27,645 nt of DNA from Gallionella sp. (GCA_030645955.1 JAUSMR010000160.1:1-27645), one strand, 5' to 3'. Positions 5,622 through 13,543 are shown, numbered from the stretch's first letter. Notes: a model not told the origin generated them from the sequence alone. Program-made: numbers and translations.

Positions 5622-8495
5622 CTAGAACCCGACCAGATCATCGACCGGCAGTGCGAGTGGTGCGCCGGTGATCCGCTCCAGAGTCTTGCCGATGAGTTCG
5701 ACACTATTGTCGAAGCCACCGTGAGATGCGCTTTCGGTCTTCTCTTGCACATCGGCACCATTCGCGCGCCTGGTGAGTATCTTCTCCTCGTTGTGGATCG
5801 TCAGGCGGTCCTTCAGCTTGCTGATTTCCACGGCATTGCGCCAGTTGGTGAGGGCTTCGGCGGTGCTTGACGAGCCATCCCAGCCGGAATACTGGGGATT
5901 GTAGACATTCTCCAGACCGAGGATGGGCATGCGCAAATCGGCCTCCAGCGCGTTGGACACGAAGTAGAGCAGGGACTTCTGGTAGACAAACGCCACGTTG
6001 TCATCCTGTTCGCGCTGATCTCCGAGGATGTCCAGGTGCAGCTTTTCCATGATCTTTTCGTGCGGGGCGTAGTTCCGGTTGGCAAAGGCGACCGTGCAAG
6101 CCGGGGCGTACAAATGGACGGATTTGACACTGCCGGTCAGACCTTTCTGCGCCAGGTTGCCGAGCAATCTGCCCAGGGCGATGGAGCCGGCGGAATGGCC
6201 CATGAGGTGCAGTTCGAATTTGTCGCCCCAACTGCCGGCCAGCGAGCGCAGCGCTTCGGTCAGCAGGTCGCAACCCCGCCCGCTTTCCGCCGCGAGTTCG
6301 GCGTTTTCCTTCATTTCGCTCCACAGCGGGCGGGCGAGCGGGCGTCCGATGGTTTTTTCGACGACGGGATCGCTGACTTTGTCGGTTAGCCAGCCGCCGA
6401 TGCCCCCGGCCATACCCGCCGCGCCGGGACTGACTTTCTCCGCCAGAATGTTGCCCAGCGATTCGAGCAGTCCGCTCTTCCACACCAGAAACAGCGGGTA
6501 GCAGCCGTTGCCGAGGAAATAGCGCCCCATTGCCTGGGCGCGTTGAATCGCATCTGCTTCACTGTTGAGGCCGCCGTGTGCATAGATCACCAGGCGTTTT
6601 TTCTCGTGCGGGTTCTGCCGGAACCAGGTATCAGGCAGAACGCACGCCTGATTCTGCAAGGTGCGAGTGACGCCATCCAGCTTGTCGTAGCGATTGACCT
6701 TGCCGTTGTTGCCCAGCACGATGCTGTGCCGGTAGGCCTTTTCTTCGTCCCACCAGTTGGTACGGGCGGCGGCGGAGGCAGCGCCCGCCTTTTCTTTGCC
6801 GCCCGAGGCGAGGCGACCCGAGACGACTCCCGGCACGCCCAACGCGGCGACCCAGACGTCCATCGCATGCGCCAGCCAATCCGCATAGCTGACCACGGCG
6901 AAACCGCCGGCTCCCCATTGGTCGCCCCAGGAATTCTGGATCACGAAGCCGGCGCGGTTGAATCCCACCAGCGCGAAGGCGTGACCGCCGCTGCGCGAAG
7001 GTTTGCCGTCGTAGGCGATCACCGGGAGGGTGGCATGGGATGCCGGCGGCTTGGCGCTGGTTTTGACCGTATCCCAGCCTTTATGGGTATAGGACGAAGC
7101 GTAGATCGCGCCGACTTCCAGAATCGCCGCCTGCAAGTCGGTGATGGCCTGAGGGTCGATGCGGTAATACACCCCCAGCGTCCGTTCGATGGCGTCGCTG
7201 TCCCAGCCGGATATGGGCAGGACATTGTCCCCTCCCGCGTAAGGCCACATGGATTCAAGGCAGACACCGTTGTGATACCAGCCCTTGAGCGCGCCCCGGC
7301 AGCTTGAGCCGTCGTAGTTCTCGCCCTCGTATTCATCGAAACGCCGGGCGAATTTGTACAACATGCGCGGACTGACCGATTCGAGTTTCTTCGGCATTCC
7401 GGCAGATCGCCAACGCAGGTAGTTGACGACGCAGGCCAGGCCGAAACCGGTGCACGCACCTTCCTGTCCCTGATCCAGAATGAGTCCGGACTGGGTATAG
7501 GCGCCCATGAAATGCTTGATGTCGCTATCCGCCGGAAATATCTGCGGCAGCGAGTGCGGCGGCGGCAGGTACTGCCGGTCGCGCAGATCCGCCAGGTCAC
7601 GCTTCACATTGAGGGTTGCACGACGCGCCGCGATGGGTGCCTCCGCCTTGGCCCGCGCCCCGACGAGTGGTTTTGCGGCGGCGGCCCACGCTTTCTGCGC
7701 CATGCGGAAAGTATCGGAAAACCGCTCCAGGCCGTGGCTTCCGCCATTGACCACCTTGCGCGCGGCCTTCAGGTCATCCTTGGCCAATGCGCTGGACAAT
7801 TTTTCCCGGTTGGCATCGAGATAGGCGGCCAGCAGGCAGGCGGCTACTTCCGGAGCGCAGGCGCAGTCCGGGTTGTCTGCCAGTGAAATGTCGAGAACCT
7901 TGCCGAATTTTTCGTAGTTGTCGCGCCCGGTCAATTGCACAAAGCCCCGCCCGCGATAGCGTGCACCATCGCCCGGATTCTTGTTGCCCAGCTTGTAGTC
8001 GTAAGCGCTGAAGGCGGCCTGGCCGGGCAGCGTATTGAAATGGGATGGCATTTCGGCGATCGGCACGAAGCCCTCGGTTTCGGCGCGTATCGTACCCAGC
8101 GCGACGCAAATCATGTTTGCGTTGGTCAGGCCAAAGGCTGCCAATGCCGCAGTCACATAAGGCAGATTCCTGGCGATGTTGGATGTCTTGGTGTAAGGAA
8201 ACAACTTGTTCACCAGGGCGGTGTCCACGCTGACGTCCAATTTGGGGGCCGGCGTAATGCCCAGGGCGGAGAAGGTGCGCGGCCCGGCGATTCCGTCCGC
8301 TACCAGGCCCACGCTGGACTGCCAGGCTCGCAGGGCTGTCTCGGTGTCGGCGTCGAATTCATTGCCGGCGGTCAGCCCGGGATAAGCCGCTGCGCCTGCG
8401 CCCAGGACCTTGCGCAAGGCTTTCTTCAGCTCGGTGACCTCCTTGCCGGTGTTGCCCCGCATCAACAGTAACATTTTGAGTTTCGCGCTTTCCAT
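5622..8495 (-). CDS. Four-domain protein: peptidoglycan-binding + GH19-like + papain-like peptidase + alpha/beta hydrolase
   Basis: This encodes 957 residues from ATG 8495 behind GGGAGGCG. Residues 13-80 form a PG_binding_1 domain (TETALRAWQSSVGLVADGIA). Residues 90-275 resemble GH19 chitinase/endolysin domains, with IRAETEGF carrying candidate catalytic Glu139 and RYRGRGFVQLTGRDNY as the family core. Residues 325-555 are a C1 papain-like peptidase with Gln344, Cys348 (QGQEGACTGFG), His505 (SGGHAFALVGF) and Asn521 (QNSWGDQWG). Residues 630-957 are an alpha/beta hydrolase with YAHGGLN at 638-644, GHSAG (Ser768) and candidate His925. No signal peptide or membrane segment is visible, so export would need lysis or a secretion machine. 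All catalytic positions look intact. I infer an envelope-degrading role; the combined architecture is one I do not recognise. Confidence 0.9.
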   Translation of the reverse strand: MESAKLKMLLLMRGNTGKEVTELKKALRKVLGAGAAAYPGLTAGNEFDADTETALRAWQSSVGLVADGIAGPRTFSALGITPAPKLDVSVDTALVNKLFPYTKTSNIARNLPYVTAALAAFGLTNANMICVALGTIRAETEGFVPIAEMPSHFNTLPGQAAFSAYDYKLGNKNPGDGARYRGRGFVQLTGRDNYEKFGKVLDISLADNPDCACAPEVAACLLAAYLDANREKLSSALAKDDLKAARKVVNGGSHGLERFSDTFRMAQKAWAAAAKPLVGARAKAEAPIAARRATLNVKRDLADLRDRQYLPPPHSLPQIFPADSDIKHFMGAYTQSGLILDQGQEGACTGFGLACVVNYLRWRSAGMPKKLESVSPRMLYKFARRFDEYEGENYDGSSCRGALKGWYHNGVCLESMWPYAGGDNVLPISGWDSDAIERTLGVYYRIDPQAITDLQAAILEVGAIYASSYTHKGWDTVKTSAKPPASHATLPVIAYDGKPSRSGGHAFALVGFNRAGFVIQNSWGDQWGAGGFAVVSYADWLAHAMDVWVAALGVPGVVSGRLASGGKEKAGAASAAARTNWWDEEKAYRHSIVLGNNGKVNRYDKLDGVTRTLQNQACVLPDTWFRQNPHEKKRLVIYAHGGLNSEADAIQRAQAMGRYFLGNGCYPLFLVWKSGLLESLGNILAEKVSPGAAGMAGGIGGWLTDKVSDPVVEKTIGRPLARPLWSEMKENAELAAESGRGCDLLTEALRSLAGSWGDKFELHLMGHSAGSIALGRLLGNLAQKGLTGSVKSVHLYAPACTVAFANRNYAPHEKIMEKLHLDILGDQREQDDNVAFVYQKSLLYFVSNALEADLRMPILGLENVYNPQYSGWDGSSSTAEALTNWRNAVEISKLKDRLTIHNEEKILTRRANGADVQEKTESASHGGFDNSVELIGKTLERITGAPLALPVDDLVGF

Positions 8496-8943
8496 TTTAT
8501 TCGCCTCCCTGGTGGTGGTTGAACAACGAAAAACAATATTCTGAATACGTTCTGCCTGGCGGGTTGAGTCAGGTGCGCAACGACATTATTGGAGCAGCAT
8601 TGAATGTGTATAACGAAACCGGGGCTGTTGCGGATGCGAGCGGTCTTCGCCGGCAGATGGGCAGCGTATGTCCGTAAATATCAATTCCTGGCTCATCGCG
8701 TGCCCGTCCGGGCTGGTGCGGGTAGTCGCTGTGCGAAGCGGATTGCAGACGTTAAAGGTGACAAGTGATTTCCCCTTAAACAACTACTGCTGCCGGTGGT
8801 GGTTCCCCTTTTTTCTATCGGCTAGCCATTCGATTATTGATATTTGCATGAAACAAATAACAATCGATTTTGCATGCTATCCAACTTTTCAGTGATTGCT
8901 GAACATACACGCGATTTCAGTGTTTGAGAATAGTCTTTTTTGA
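8496..8943. other. Intergenic stretch with no recognisable gene
   Basis: About 450 bp lie between the start of the four-domain gene and the MITE-like repeat. Short frames exist on both strands but none has a ribosome-binding site together with family-like sequence. It should contain the promoter of the minus-strand gene starting at 8495, though I could not single out convincing -35/-10 boxes. Confidence 0.5.
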
Positions 8944-9082
8944 CTAGGGAAACGCAGATTTATTCACTCAATCCGTCATTTCGAGCGAAGCGTGGCAATC
9001 CAGTTGTTTGATATCAAACGAACTTCTGGATTGCCACGTCGCTACGCTCCTCGCAATGACGATTTAATCTGCGTTTCCCTAG
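8944..9082. mobile_element. 139-bp palindromic MITE-like element, copy 1
   Basis: The ends CTAGGGAAACGCAGATT and AATCTGCGTTTCCCTAG are perfect inverted repeats. Inner arms CGTCATTTCGAGCG and CTCGCAATGACG, and CAATCCAG/CTGGATTG, extend the fold. The centre GTTTGATATCAAAC is a perfect palindrome. A second copy of exactly the same length with two mismatches lies at 18958-19096. It carries no coding capacity, so it would need a transposase supplied elsewhere. The inner CGTCATTGCGAGCG phrase is widespread in bacterial intergenic repeats. Confidence 0.85.
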
Positions 9083-9160
9083 ATGCGGGAATCGAACTTG
9101 CGGCAGTTATTTTGTTCAGGGGGTTGTAAAGGCTGATGTGAGGGGTATGGCTGCACGCAT

Positions 9161-9454
9161 TCAATCGATGAAACCGCATTCGCGCTGGTGGCGGATGGCG
9201 AGGATGTCGATACGGTCTTTTGCAGGCAGGTAGCGATACAGCGCCACGTAACCGGAACGTGCTTTCGAAATGACGAGTTCGCGCAGGTTGTGCGGGGCTG
9301 GGCGTCCGATCAGGGGGTGGCGCTGCAATATCGAGGTGGCATCGACGATCTCTTTACCGGCCGTGATGGCGAAGTCCAGTGCTTCTTGTTCGAGAAATTG
9401 GAATATACGTTCGAGGTCGGACAGTGCCTGTTTTGTGAAATGCACCTTGGGCAT
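9161..9454 (-). CDS. RelE/ParE-family toxin
   Basis: The product is 97 residues from ATG 9454: MPKVHFTKQALSDLERIFQF, then RHPLIGRPAPHNLRELVI, and a late YLPAKDRIDILAIRHQRE. This is the compact RelE/ParE fold: an N-terminal helix pair, a GRP turn, then beta strands ending in ILAIRHxRE. RelE members cut mRNA on the ribosome and ParE members poison gyrase; sequence alone does not tell me which. The longer upstream frame overlaps the antitoxin gene and is not needed. Only four bases separate it from the antitoxin stop, the usual antitoxin-first operon order. Confidence 0.88.
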   Translation of the reverse strand: MPKVHFTKQALSDLERIFQFLEQEALDFAITAGKEIVDATSILQRHPLIGRPAPHNLRELVISKARSGYVALYRYLPAKDRIDILAIRHQRECGFID

Positions 9455-9458
9455 GGAA

Positions 9459-9785
9459 TCAGCGTGCGGTGCGTTTGGTCGTGCGGGGTTGGTTCTTCGC
9501 GTCAGTGCGAACGATGGGCTTGGGGCGTTTCGCTGTCTTTCTTGAAGTGCGGGCCAGAATGTATGCCTGCACATCTTCCATCGCGTAGAGTGCGCCGCCT
9601 GTATCTACCTCGGCGGCAGAGGAGATTGCGTCATTGATGAATGATTGCCGCATTTCGGCCAAGTGGGCTTGCACTTCAAGCGCTTCAATCATGAAGGCGT
9701 GCGGGGTTCTGCCGGATGCCTGTGCGGCGGATGCGATGCGAGCTTTCAGTTCTTCGGGTAGTTTCAGCGTGGTGGTGGCTGCCAT
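9459..9785 (-). CDS. Ribbon-helix-helix antitoxin of the RelE/ParE-type pair
   Basis: The ATG at 9785 is preceded by AAGGAG at good spacing. The product is 108 residues. Residues 1-45 read like a CopG/RHH DNA-binding domain (TTTLKLPEELKARIASAAQA, then GRTPHAFMIEAL). The C-terminal half is charged and Lys/Arg-rich at its end (TAKRPKPIVRTDAKNQPRTT) and is expected to wrap the toxin. RHH antitoxins usually repress their own promoter, here within 9786-9870, where palindromic operator half-sites would be expected; I could not define them. The basic tail is longer than in many family members. Confidence 0.85.
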   Translation of the reverse strand: MAATTTLKLPEELKARIASAAQASGRTPHAFMIEALEVQAHLAEMRQSFINDAISSAAEVDTGGALYAMEDVQAYILARTSRKTAKRPKPIVRTDAKNQPRTTKRTAR

Positions 9786-9876
9786 GATGGTCTCCTTGCA
9801 AAAGTGACACCAAAGTAACACCTTGATGCTGTTTCGTCAATTGGCCGGACGCGGAGGGTAGACTCGGCGGTGCAGG

Positions 9877-9882
9877 TATAAT
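9877..9882 (+). promoter_or_regulatory. Candidate -10 box for djlA
   Basis: A perfect TATAAT is followed by GCGCGC, a context like the well-formed promoter at 22704-22732. No good -35 is seen at 17 bp. If used, the djlA leader would be about 160 nt and would contain the palindromic repeat at 9904-10003. Confidence 0.4.
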
Positions 9883-9903
9883 GCGCGCCTTTTTAGATAC
9901 GTC

Positions 9904-10003
9904 CCTTCCCCCTTGCAGGGGGAAGGCTAGGATGGGGGTAGAAAAGTAGGGGATAGTTGAGTGTCTACCCCCTCCCTAGCCCTCCCCCTGCAAGGGGGAG
10001 GGG
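9904..10003. repeat. Palindromic intergenic repeat (C-rich/G-rich arms)
   Basis: The arms CCTTCCCCCTTGCAGGGGGA and CCTCCCCCTGCAAGGGGGAG are each self-complementary. CTAGGATGGGGGTAGA pairs imperfectly with TCTACCCCCTCCCTAG, giving a large cruciform-type structure. It lies between the toxin-antitoxin operon and djlA. Related but different palindromes occur at 10878 and 14162. Confidence 0.75.
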
Positions 10004-10049
10004 ATATTTAGGCTAATGGGTTTTTAGGTTAATTTACTCTGGAGTTGCC

Positions 10050-10823
10050 TTGTTCAAGATCATCGGTGTCATTGCAGGTTATTACTTTTTCGGCATCTTT
10101 GGTGCGCTGCTCGGCCTGTTCATCGGCTCGTTTATCGACCGCATCAGGGTGTATGGTTCCGGCGGGATGAACCCGTTGCAGAATGCGCTGCGCCAGGCGG
10201 TGTTCCTGGAGACGGTGTTCGTCTCGATGGGCAAGCTGGCCAAGGCCGATGGGCAGGTCTCTCGGGAAGAGATCGATCATGTCGAGCAGTTCATGCAGAA
10301 ACTGGGCATGTCTGAGACGCATCGCGAGCAGGCGATCAAGTTGTTCAAGCAGGGCGCCGACCCGGCGTTTGACATCTATCCGGCCTGCCGGCGGTTCATA
10401 TCGGTTTGCGGTCACACGAAGAATCTGCGGGAGGTGTTGCTGGCTTACCTGATCGTGATGGCGCTGGCGGACGGACATTTTCATCCGGCTGAAGAAGCGT
10501 TGCTCACCGAGATTGCCGGCCATCTGGGCTATGGCCCGGACGCGTTCAAACAGATGATCGAGATGGTGCTGAATCAATCCCACTTCGGCGGAGGGAAGGT
10601 CACCACAGCCGCCGCACTGGACGATGCCTACAAGGCCTTGGGCGTGAATAAAGACAGCACCGACGCGGAGGTCAAGCGCGCCTACCGCAAGCTGATGAGC
10701 CAGTACCACCCGGACAAGTTGATGGGGCAGGGCGTGCCGGAGGACATGATTGCAATGGCAACCGAGCAGGCGAAAGAAATCCAGCTTGCCTATGACATGG
10801 TCAAGAAGAGCAGGAATATTTGA
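10050..10823 (+). CDS. djlA: DjlA-type membrane-anchored J-domain co-chaperone
   Basis: The product is 257 residues starting at TTG 10050, supported by CTGGAG five bases upstream and no ATG in position. Residues 4-30 are a hydrophobic anchor (GVIAGYYFFGIFGALLGLFI), the type III anchor typical of DjlA. Residues about 45-180 form the TerB-like helical domain. The C-terminal J domain (about 190-257) carries the YHPDK motif that stimulates DnaK ATPase. Family members face the cytoplasm and recruit DnaK to membrane or envelope-stress substrates. Length and domain order are normal. Transcription probably starts before the palindromic repeat at 9904-10003. Confidence 0.93.
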   Translation: MFKIIGVIAGYYFFGIFGALLGLFIGSFIDRIRVYGSGGMNPLQNALRQAVFLETVFVSMGKLAKADGQVSREEIDHVEQFMQKLGMSETHREQAIKLFKQGADPAFDIYPACRRFISVCGHTKNLREVLLAYLIVMALADGHFHPAEEALLTEIAGHLGYGPDAFKQMIEMVLNQSHFGGGKVTTAAALDDAYKALGVNKDSTDAEVKRAYRKLMSQYHPDKLMGQGVPEDMIAMATEQAKEIQLAYDMVKKSRNI

Positions 10824-10877
10824 ATTGTTGCAGGCGTGGAGAATTCGCTGCGCGCCATACATTGCGCGTGCTGAATA

Positions 10878-10993
10878 GCCCCTCTCCCGCAGGCGGGAGA
10901 GGGGTGGGGGAGAGGGGCGTTGAGTATGAATCACGCTTGTATTAAGCTCACAAACCCTCATCCCCAGCCCTTCTCCCGCTTGCGGGAGAAGGG
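10878..10993. repeat. Palindromic intergenic repeat
   Basis: CCCCTCTCCCGCAGGCGGGA with GAGGGG forms one hairpin, and CCCTTCTCCCGCTTGCGGGA with GAAGGG forms another. The two halves also pair with one another through CTCATCCCCAGCCC and GGGGTGGGGGAGAGGG. It sits between djlA and yceH, both on the plus strand. Confidence 0.8.
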
Positions 10994-11067
10994 AGCCATC
11001 GCCGCAGATTAACGATTTACAAAAAATCCAGGCTCGCATTTTTGATTCACTACACTATAGATAAACA

Positions 11068-11745
11068 ATGACCACCACACTCCCCATTCTCTCCCTCCTC
11101 GAAACCCGCGTCCTCGGCGTGCTCGCCGAGAAGCAGCGCACGGTGCCGGACTCTTATCCGCTGACGCTGAACTCGCTGGTTTCCGGCTGCAACCAGAAGA
11201 GCAGCCGCGATCCGGTTATCGAGGCTTCCGAAGCGGAAGTGCTGGTGGCGCTGGATAGCCTGAGGGTGTTGTCGCTGATCGTGGAAACCAGCGGGGGGAG
11301 GGCGTCGCGTTATGGGCACAACATCGAACGGGTGCTGCACATTCCCACGCAATCCACCGCCTTGCTGGCCCTGCTGATGTTGCGCGGCCCGCAGACGGCG
11401 GGGGAGTTGCGCCTCAATTGTGAAAGGTTGCACCGGTTCGCGGACATTTCTTCGGTCGAAAGTTTTCTGGTCGAGTTGGCCGAGCGTGCGGCAGGCGGCC
11501 TGGTGGTGGAGTTGCCGCGCCAGCCCGGCTCGCGCGAAAACCGCTGGACGCACCTGCTCTCCGGTGCACCTTTCATTGAGGAATTCGCGCCTGCAAGAGC
11601 GGCATCTGCCACTCCCTCAGGCGATGTGACGGTGGGCGAAATCGCTGCGCTCAAGGCCAATGTCGCCAGGCTCGAAACGGAGGTAAGCGAGCTGCGGGCG
11701 ATGATGGGCAAGCTGTGCGCGGAGCTGGGCGTTTCAGCCGGGTAG
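11068..11745 (+). CDS. yceH: YceH/DUF480 (UPF0502) family protein
   Basis: The product is 225 residues. The start MTTTLPILSLLETRVLGVLA followed by EKQRTVPDSYPLTLNSLV is diagnostic of the YceH family, which folds as tandem winged-helix domains (about 8-90 and 95-170). SGCNQKSSRDPV and RGPQTAGELRLN are further conserved blocks. The C-terminus (about 195-220) has a short coiled coil (LKANVARLETEVSELRAMMG) like that of longer members. Molecular function is not established. No Shine-Dalgarno precedes the ATG; instead a TATAGA box lies about seven bases upstream, so the mRNA may be leaderless. Confidence 0.92.
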   Translation: MTTTLPILSLLETRVLGVLAEKQRTVPDSYPLTLNSLVSGCNQKSSRDPVIEASEAEVLVALDSLRVLSLIVETSGGRASRYGHNIERVLHIPTQSTALLALLMLRGPQTAGELRLNCERLHRFADISSVESFLVELAERAAGGLVVELPRQPGSRENRWTHLLSGAPFIEEFAPARAASATPSGDVTVGEIAALKANVARLETEVSELRAMMGKLCAELGVSAG

Positions 11746-11749
11746 TATC

Positions 11750-11858
11750 GTAGCCCGGATGCAGCCCTTCGACATGCTCAGGACAGGCTTTGCGAAATCC
11801 GGGGTGTTGCTGAGCGTGACCGAGATTTCCCGGATTCCATTGCATTACATCCGGGCTA
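11750..11858. repeat. Palindromic repeat with TAGCCCGGATG ends
   Basis: TAGCCCGGATG at 11750-11760 pairs exactly with CATCCGGGCTA at 11848-11858. The interior contains CCTTCGACATGCTCAGGACA, a phrase common in dispersed proteobacterial repeats. It is unrelated in sequence to the neighbouring repeats and lies just past the yceH stop codon. Confidence 0.8.
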
Positions 11859-11898
11859 AGCATCTATTCCATTTATTTTTTAATACAACAATAACCAT

Positions 11899-11949
11899 GT
11901 AGGGTGCATTCCATGCACCATTGCAATCGGTGCATGGAATGCACCCTAC
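11899..11949. repeat. 51-bp near-perfect palindrome
   Basis: GTAGGGTGCATTCCATGCAC (11899) is the exact reverse complement of GTGCATGGAATGCACCCTAC (ending at 11949), with a short centre. A second, shorter GGCGGGTGGAACCCGCC stem follows at about 11983-11999. It lies between yceH and the phosphatase gene. Confidence 0.85.
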
Positions 11950-12052
11950 GATTTTCACTGGCTATGCCAGATGGCTATATCTGGCGGGTGGAACCCGCCC
12001 TACGTTACTGCTCTATTAATCGGGAAATGGAATTGTACGGAACGAGGCCATA

Positions 12053-12592
12053 ATGAAGATATTTCTGATCCGCCATGGCGAGAGTGAAGCGAATGTCGCC
12101 CACTGCATCAACGATGATCCCGCCCGGCCAGTGAACCTGACGGAGCGGGGCAGGGCGCAGGCCGAGGCTGCGTCAAATGAATTGCGCGCGACGCGCTTTA
12201 TCCACGCCTACGCTTCCGAATTTCCGCGCGCCCTGCAGACCGCCGAAATCCTGCTGCGCCACCACGCCTGCCCATTGCACATTGATGCCCGCATAAATGA
12301 ACGCCGAACCGGAATGGATGGGCTGCCGGTGAATGTGTTTAACGTCCTGGTGTGTACCGATCCATTGCGCATCAAGCCGGAGCATGGTGAATCGTTTCTG
12401 GAACAGATGGAACGGTTGCGCAGCTTCATGGACGAAATCGCCACGCGCCACCCGGATGGAAAGGTGTTGGCCGTATCACACGAAAACCCGATACTCGCCG
12501 CGCTGGCCTTGTCAGCGGATGACCCGGAACAAATCGTGCGCGGAAGCATCGCCAACTGCGAATGGGCGGAATTGGATTGGTCTGTAGCTTAG
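12053..12592 (+). CDS. Histidine phosphatase superfamily protein (phosphoglycerate-mutase-like)
   Basis: The product is 179 residues. The N-terminal FLIRHGESEAN places catalytic His8 in the RHG motif, and ERGRAQAEAASNELRAT follows as expected. SEFPRALQTAEILL supplies the second phosphate-pocket Arg. VLAVSHENPILAAL near residue 140 supplies the second His. The conserved acid is likely in the INERRTGMDG segment. The size fits small SixA/CobC/GpmB-like phosphatases. The substrate cannot be told from sequence, and the neighbours give no pathway clue. It is followed by an intrinsic terminator shared with the convergent parvulin gene. Confidence 0.88.
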   Translation: MKIFLIRHGESEANVAHCINDDPARPVNLTERGRAQAEAASNELRATRFIHAYASEFPRALQTAEILLRHHACPLHIDARINERRTGMDGLPVNVFNVLVCTDPLRIKPEHGESFLEQMERLRSFMDEIATRHPDGKVLAVSHENPILAALALSADDPEQIVRGSIANCEWAELDWSVA

Positions 12593-12687
12593 GGTAGCAC
12601 CAATCAATTCCCCTAAGCTGCCGTTTTTTGGTTGCCTAATTGATGAAAACGGCAAACGAGCAGGTGCAAGAGTAGTGATGGAAAAAT

Positions 12688-12715
12688 AAAAAGGACATCA
12701 CGAGATGTCCTTTTT
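12688..12715. terminator. Bidirectional intrinsic terminator
   Basis: The 12-bp stem AAAAAGGACATC/GATGTCCTTTTT has a four-base loop (ACGA) and T-runs on both strands. It lies between the convergent phosphatase gene (ending 12592) and the parvulin gene (ending 12740), so it can serve both. Confidence 0.9.
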
Positions 12716-12739
12716 TGTTGTTGCGCGGGTGATCAGCAA

Positions 12740-13543
12740 TTACTCGATCTTGGACTTGCTGCGCAGGTCGTTAATGATTCCCTGGATGGATTGCTGTTGC
12801 AGGCGTTGATGTATTTGCGGCTTGACATCATCAAAGGGAGGCGCGTTCAGCTCGCGCACATCGTCCAGCCTGATGACGTGCCAGCCGAATTGCGATTGCA
12901 CCGGTTCTTTGGTGTATGCGCCCTTTTTCAGGGTGGTCAGAGCGTTGGCAAATGCTGGAACGAAGTTGCTTGGCACCGCCCAGCCCAATGAACCGCCGCG
13001 TTCCTTGGAGCCGGCATCTTTGGACTTTTCTTTGGCGATCTTTTCGAAATTGCCCTTCTTGCCGAGTTGCGCGATGATGGCCTTCGCATCGGCTTCAGTT
13101 TCGACGAGAATGTGGCGTGCGTTATATTCATTTTTGCCGAGATTGGTTTTCAGCTTGTCATATTCCTGTTTGAGCTGGTCTTCGCTGATAGGATGATTCT
13201 TGGTGTAATCCTGTATAAAAGCGCCAGCCAGCACTGTTTGCTTGGCTATCTCGGTTTGTTGAATGACATCGGGATTCTTGTCCATCCCCGCTTTGGCAGC
13301 TTCTTGCGCCAGCACTTCGAGGTTGATCATATCTTCCCGAATCGCCTTGCGTAATTCCGGGCTGTCTGCCTGCCCTTGTGCGGCGGCGGCTTTGACGCGA
13401 AATTCGAGGCGCGCTTGCGGAATTGAAACGCCGTTCACCAAGGCGGTAGATTTTTCTTCGGCGAAAGCGGTATTTATCGCCAGAGCGCTCAATATTGCCA
13501 GTGCTGCAAATTTGGGTGCTGCAAATTTTCCAGTTTTATACAT
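12740..13543 (-). CDS. Periplasmic parvulin-type peptidyl-prolyl cis-trans isomerase
   Basis: The product is 267 residues. A signal peptide covers 1-28 (FAALAILSALAINTAFA). Residues about 30-135 are a SurA/PrsA-like helical chaperone region. Residues about 141-233 are the parvulin domain: YNARHILVETEADAKAI, then GGSLGWAVPSNFVPAFANAL and SQFGWHVIRLDD with the conserved active-site His and hydrophobic pocket. It isomerises Xaa-Pro bonds and assists folding of exported proteins in the periplasm. GAGGA precedes the ATG. It is the last gene after yciB, yciI and bolA, an arrangement common in betaproteobacteria. Confidence 0.93.
   Translation of the reverse strand: MYKTGKFAAPKFAALAILSALAINTAFAEEKSTALVNGVSIPQARLEFRVKAAAAQGQADSPELRKAIREDMINLEVLAQEAAKAGMDKNPDVIQQTEIAKQTVLAGAFIQDYTKNHPISEDQLKQEYDKLKTNLGKNEYNARHILVETEADAKAIIAQLGKKGNFEKIAKEKSKDAGSKERGGSLGWAVPSNFVPAFANALTTLKKGAYTKEPVQSQFGWHVIRLDDVRELNAPPFDDVKPQIHQRLQQQSIQGIINDLRSKSKIE

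Noticed and set aside
6543..7307. 254-codon plus-strand frame opposite the four-domain protein
   Set aside because: The opposite strand encodes intact catalytic motifs in this stretch, so this is a shadow frame.
2133..8495. Complete prophage
   Set aside because: Despite an endolysin-like gene and a holin-sized protein there are no capsid, tail, terminase, integrase or phage regulator genes.
10029..11039. Long minus-strand open frame (336 codons) opposite djlA
   Set aside because: It is antisense to a clear DjlA gene and runs through a palindromic repeat. Its His/Gln/Arg-rich composition is typical of a shadow frame.
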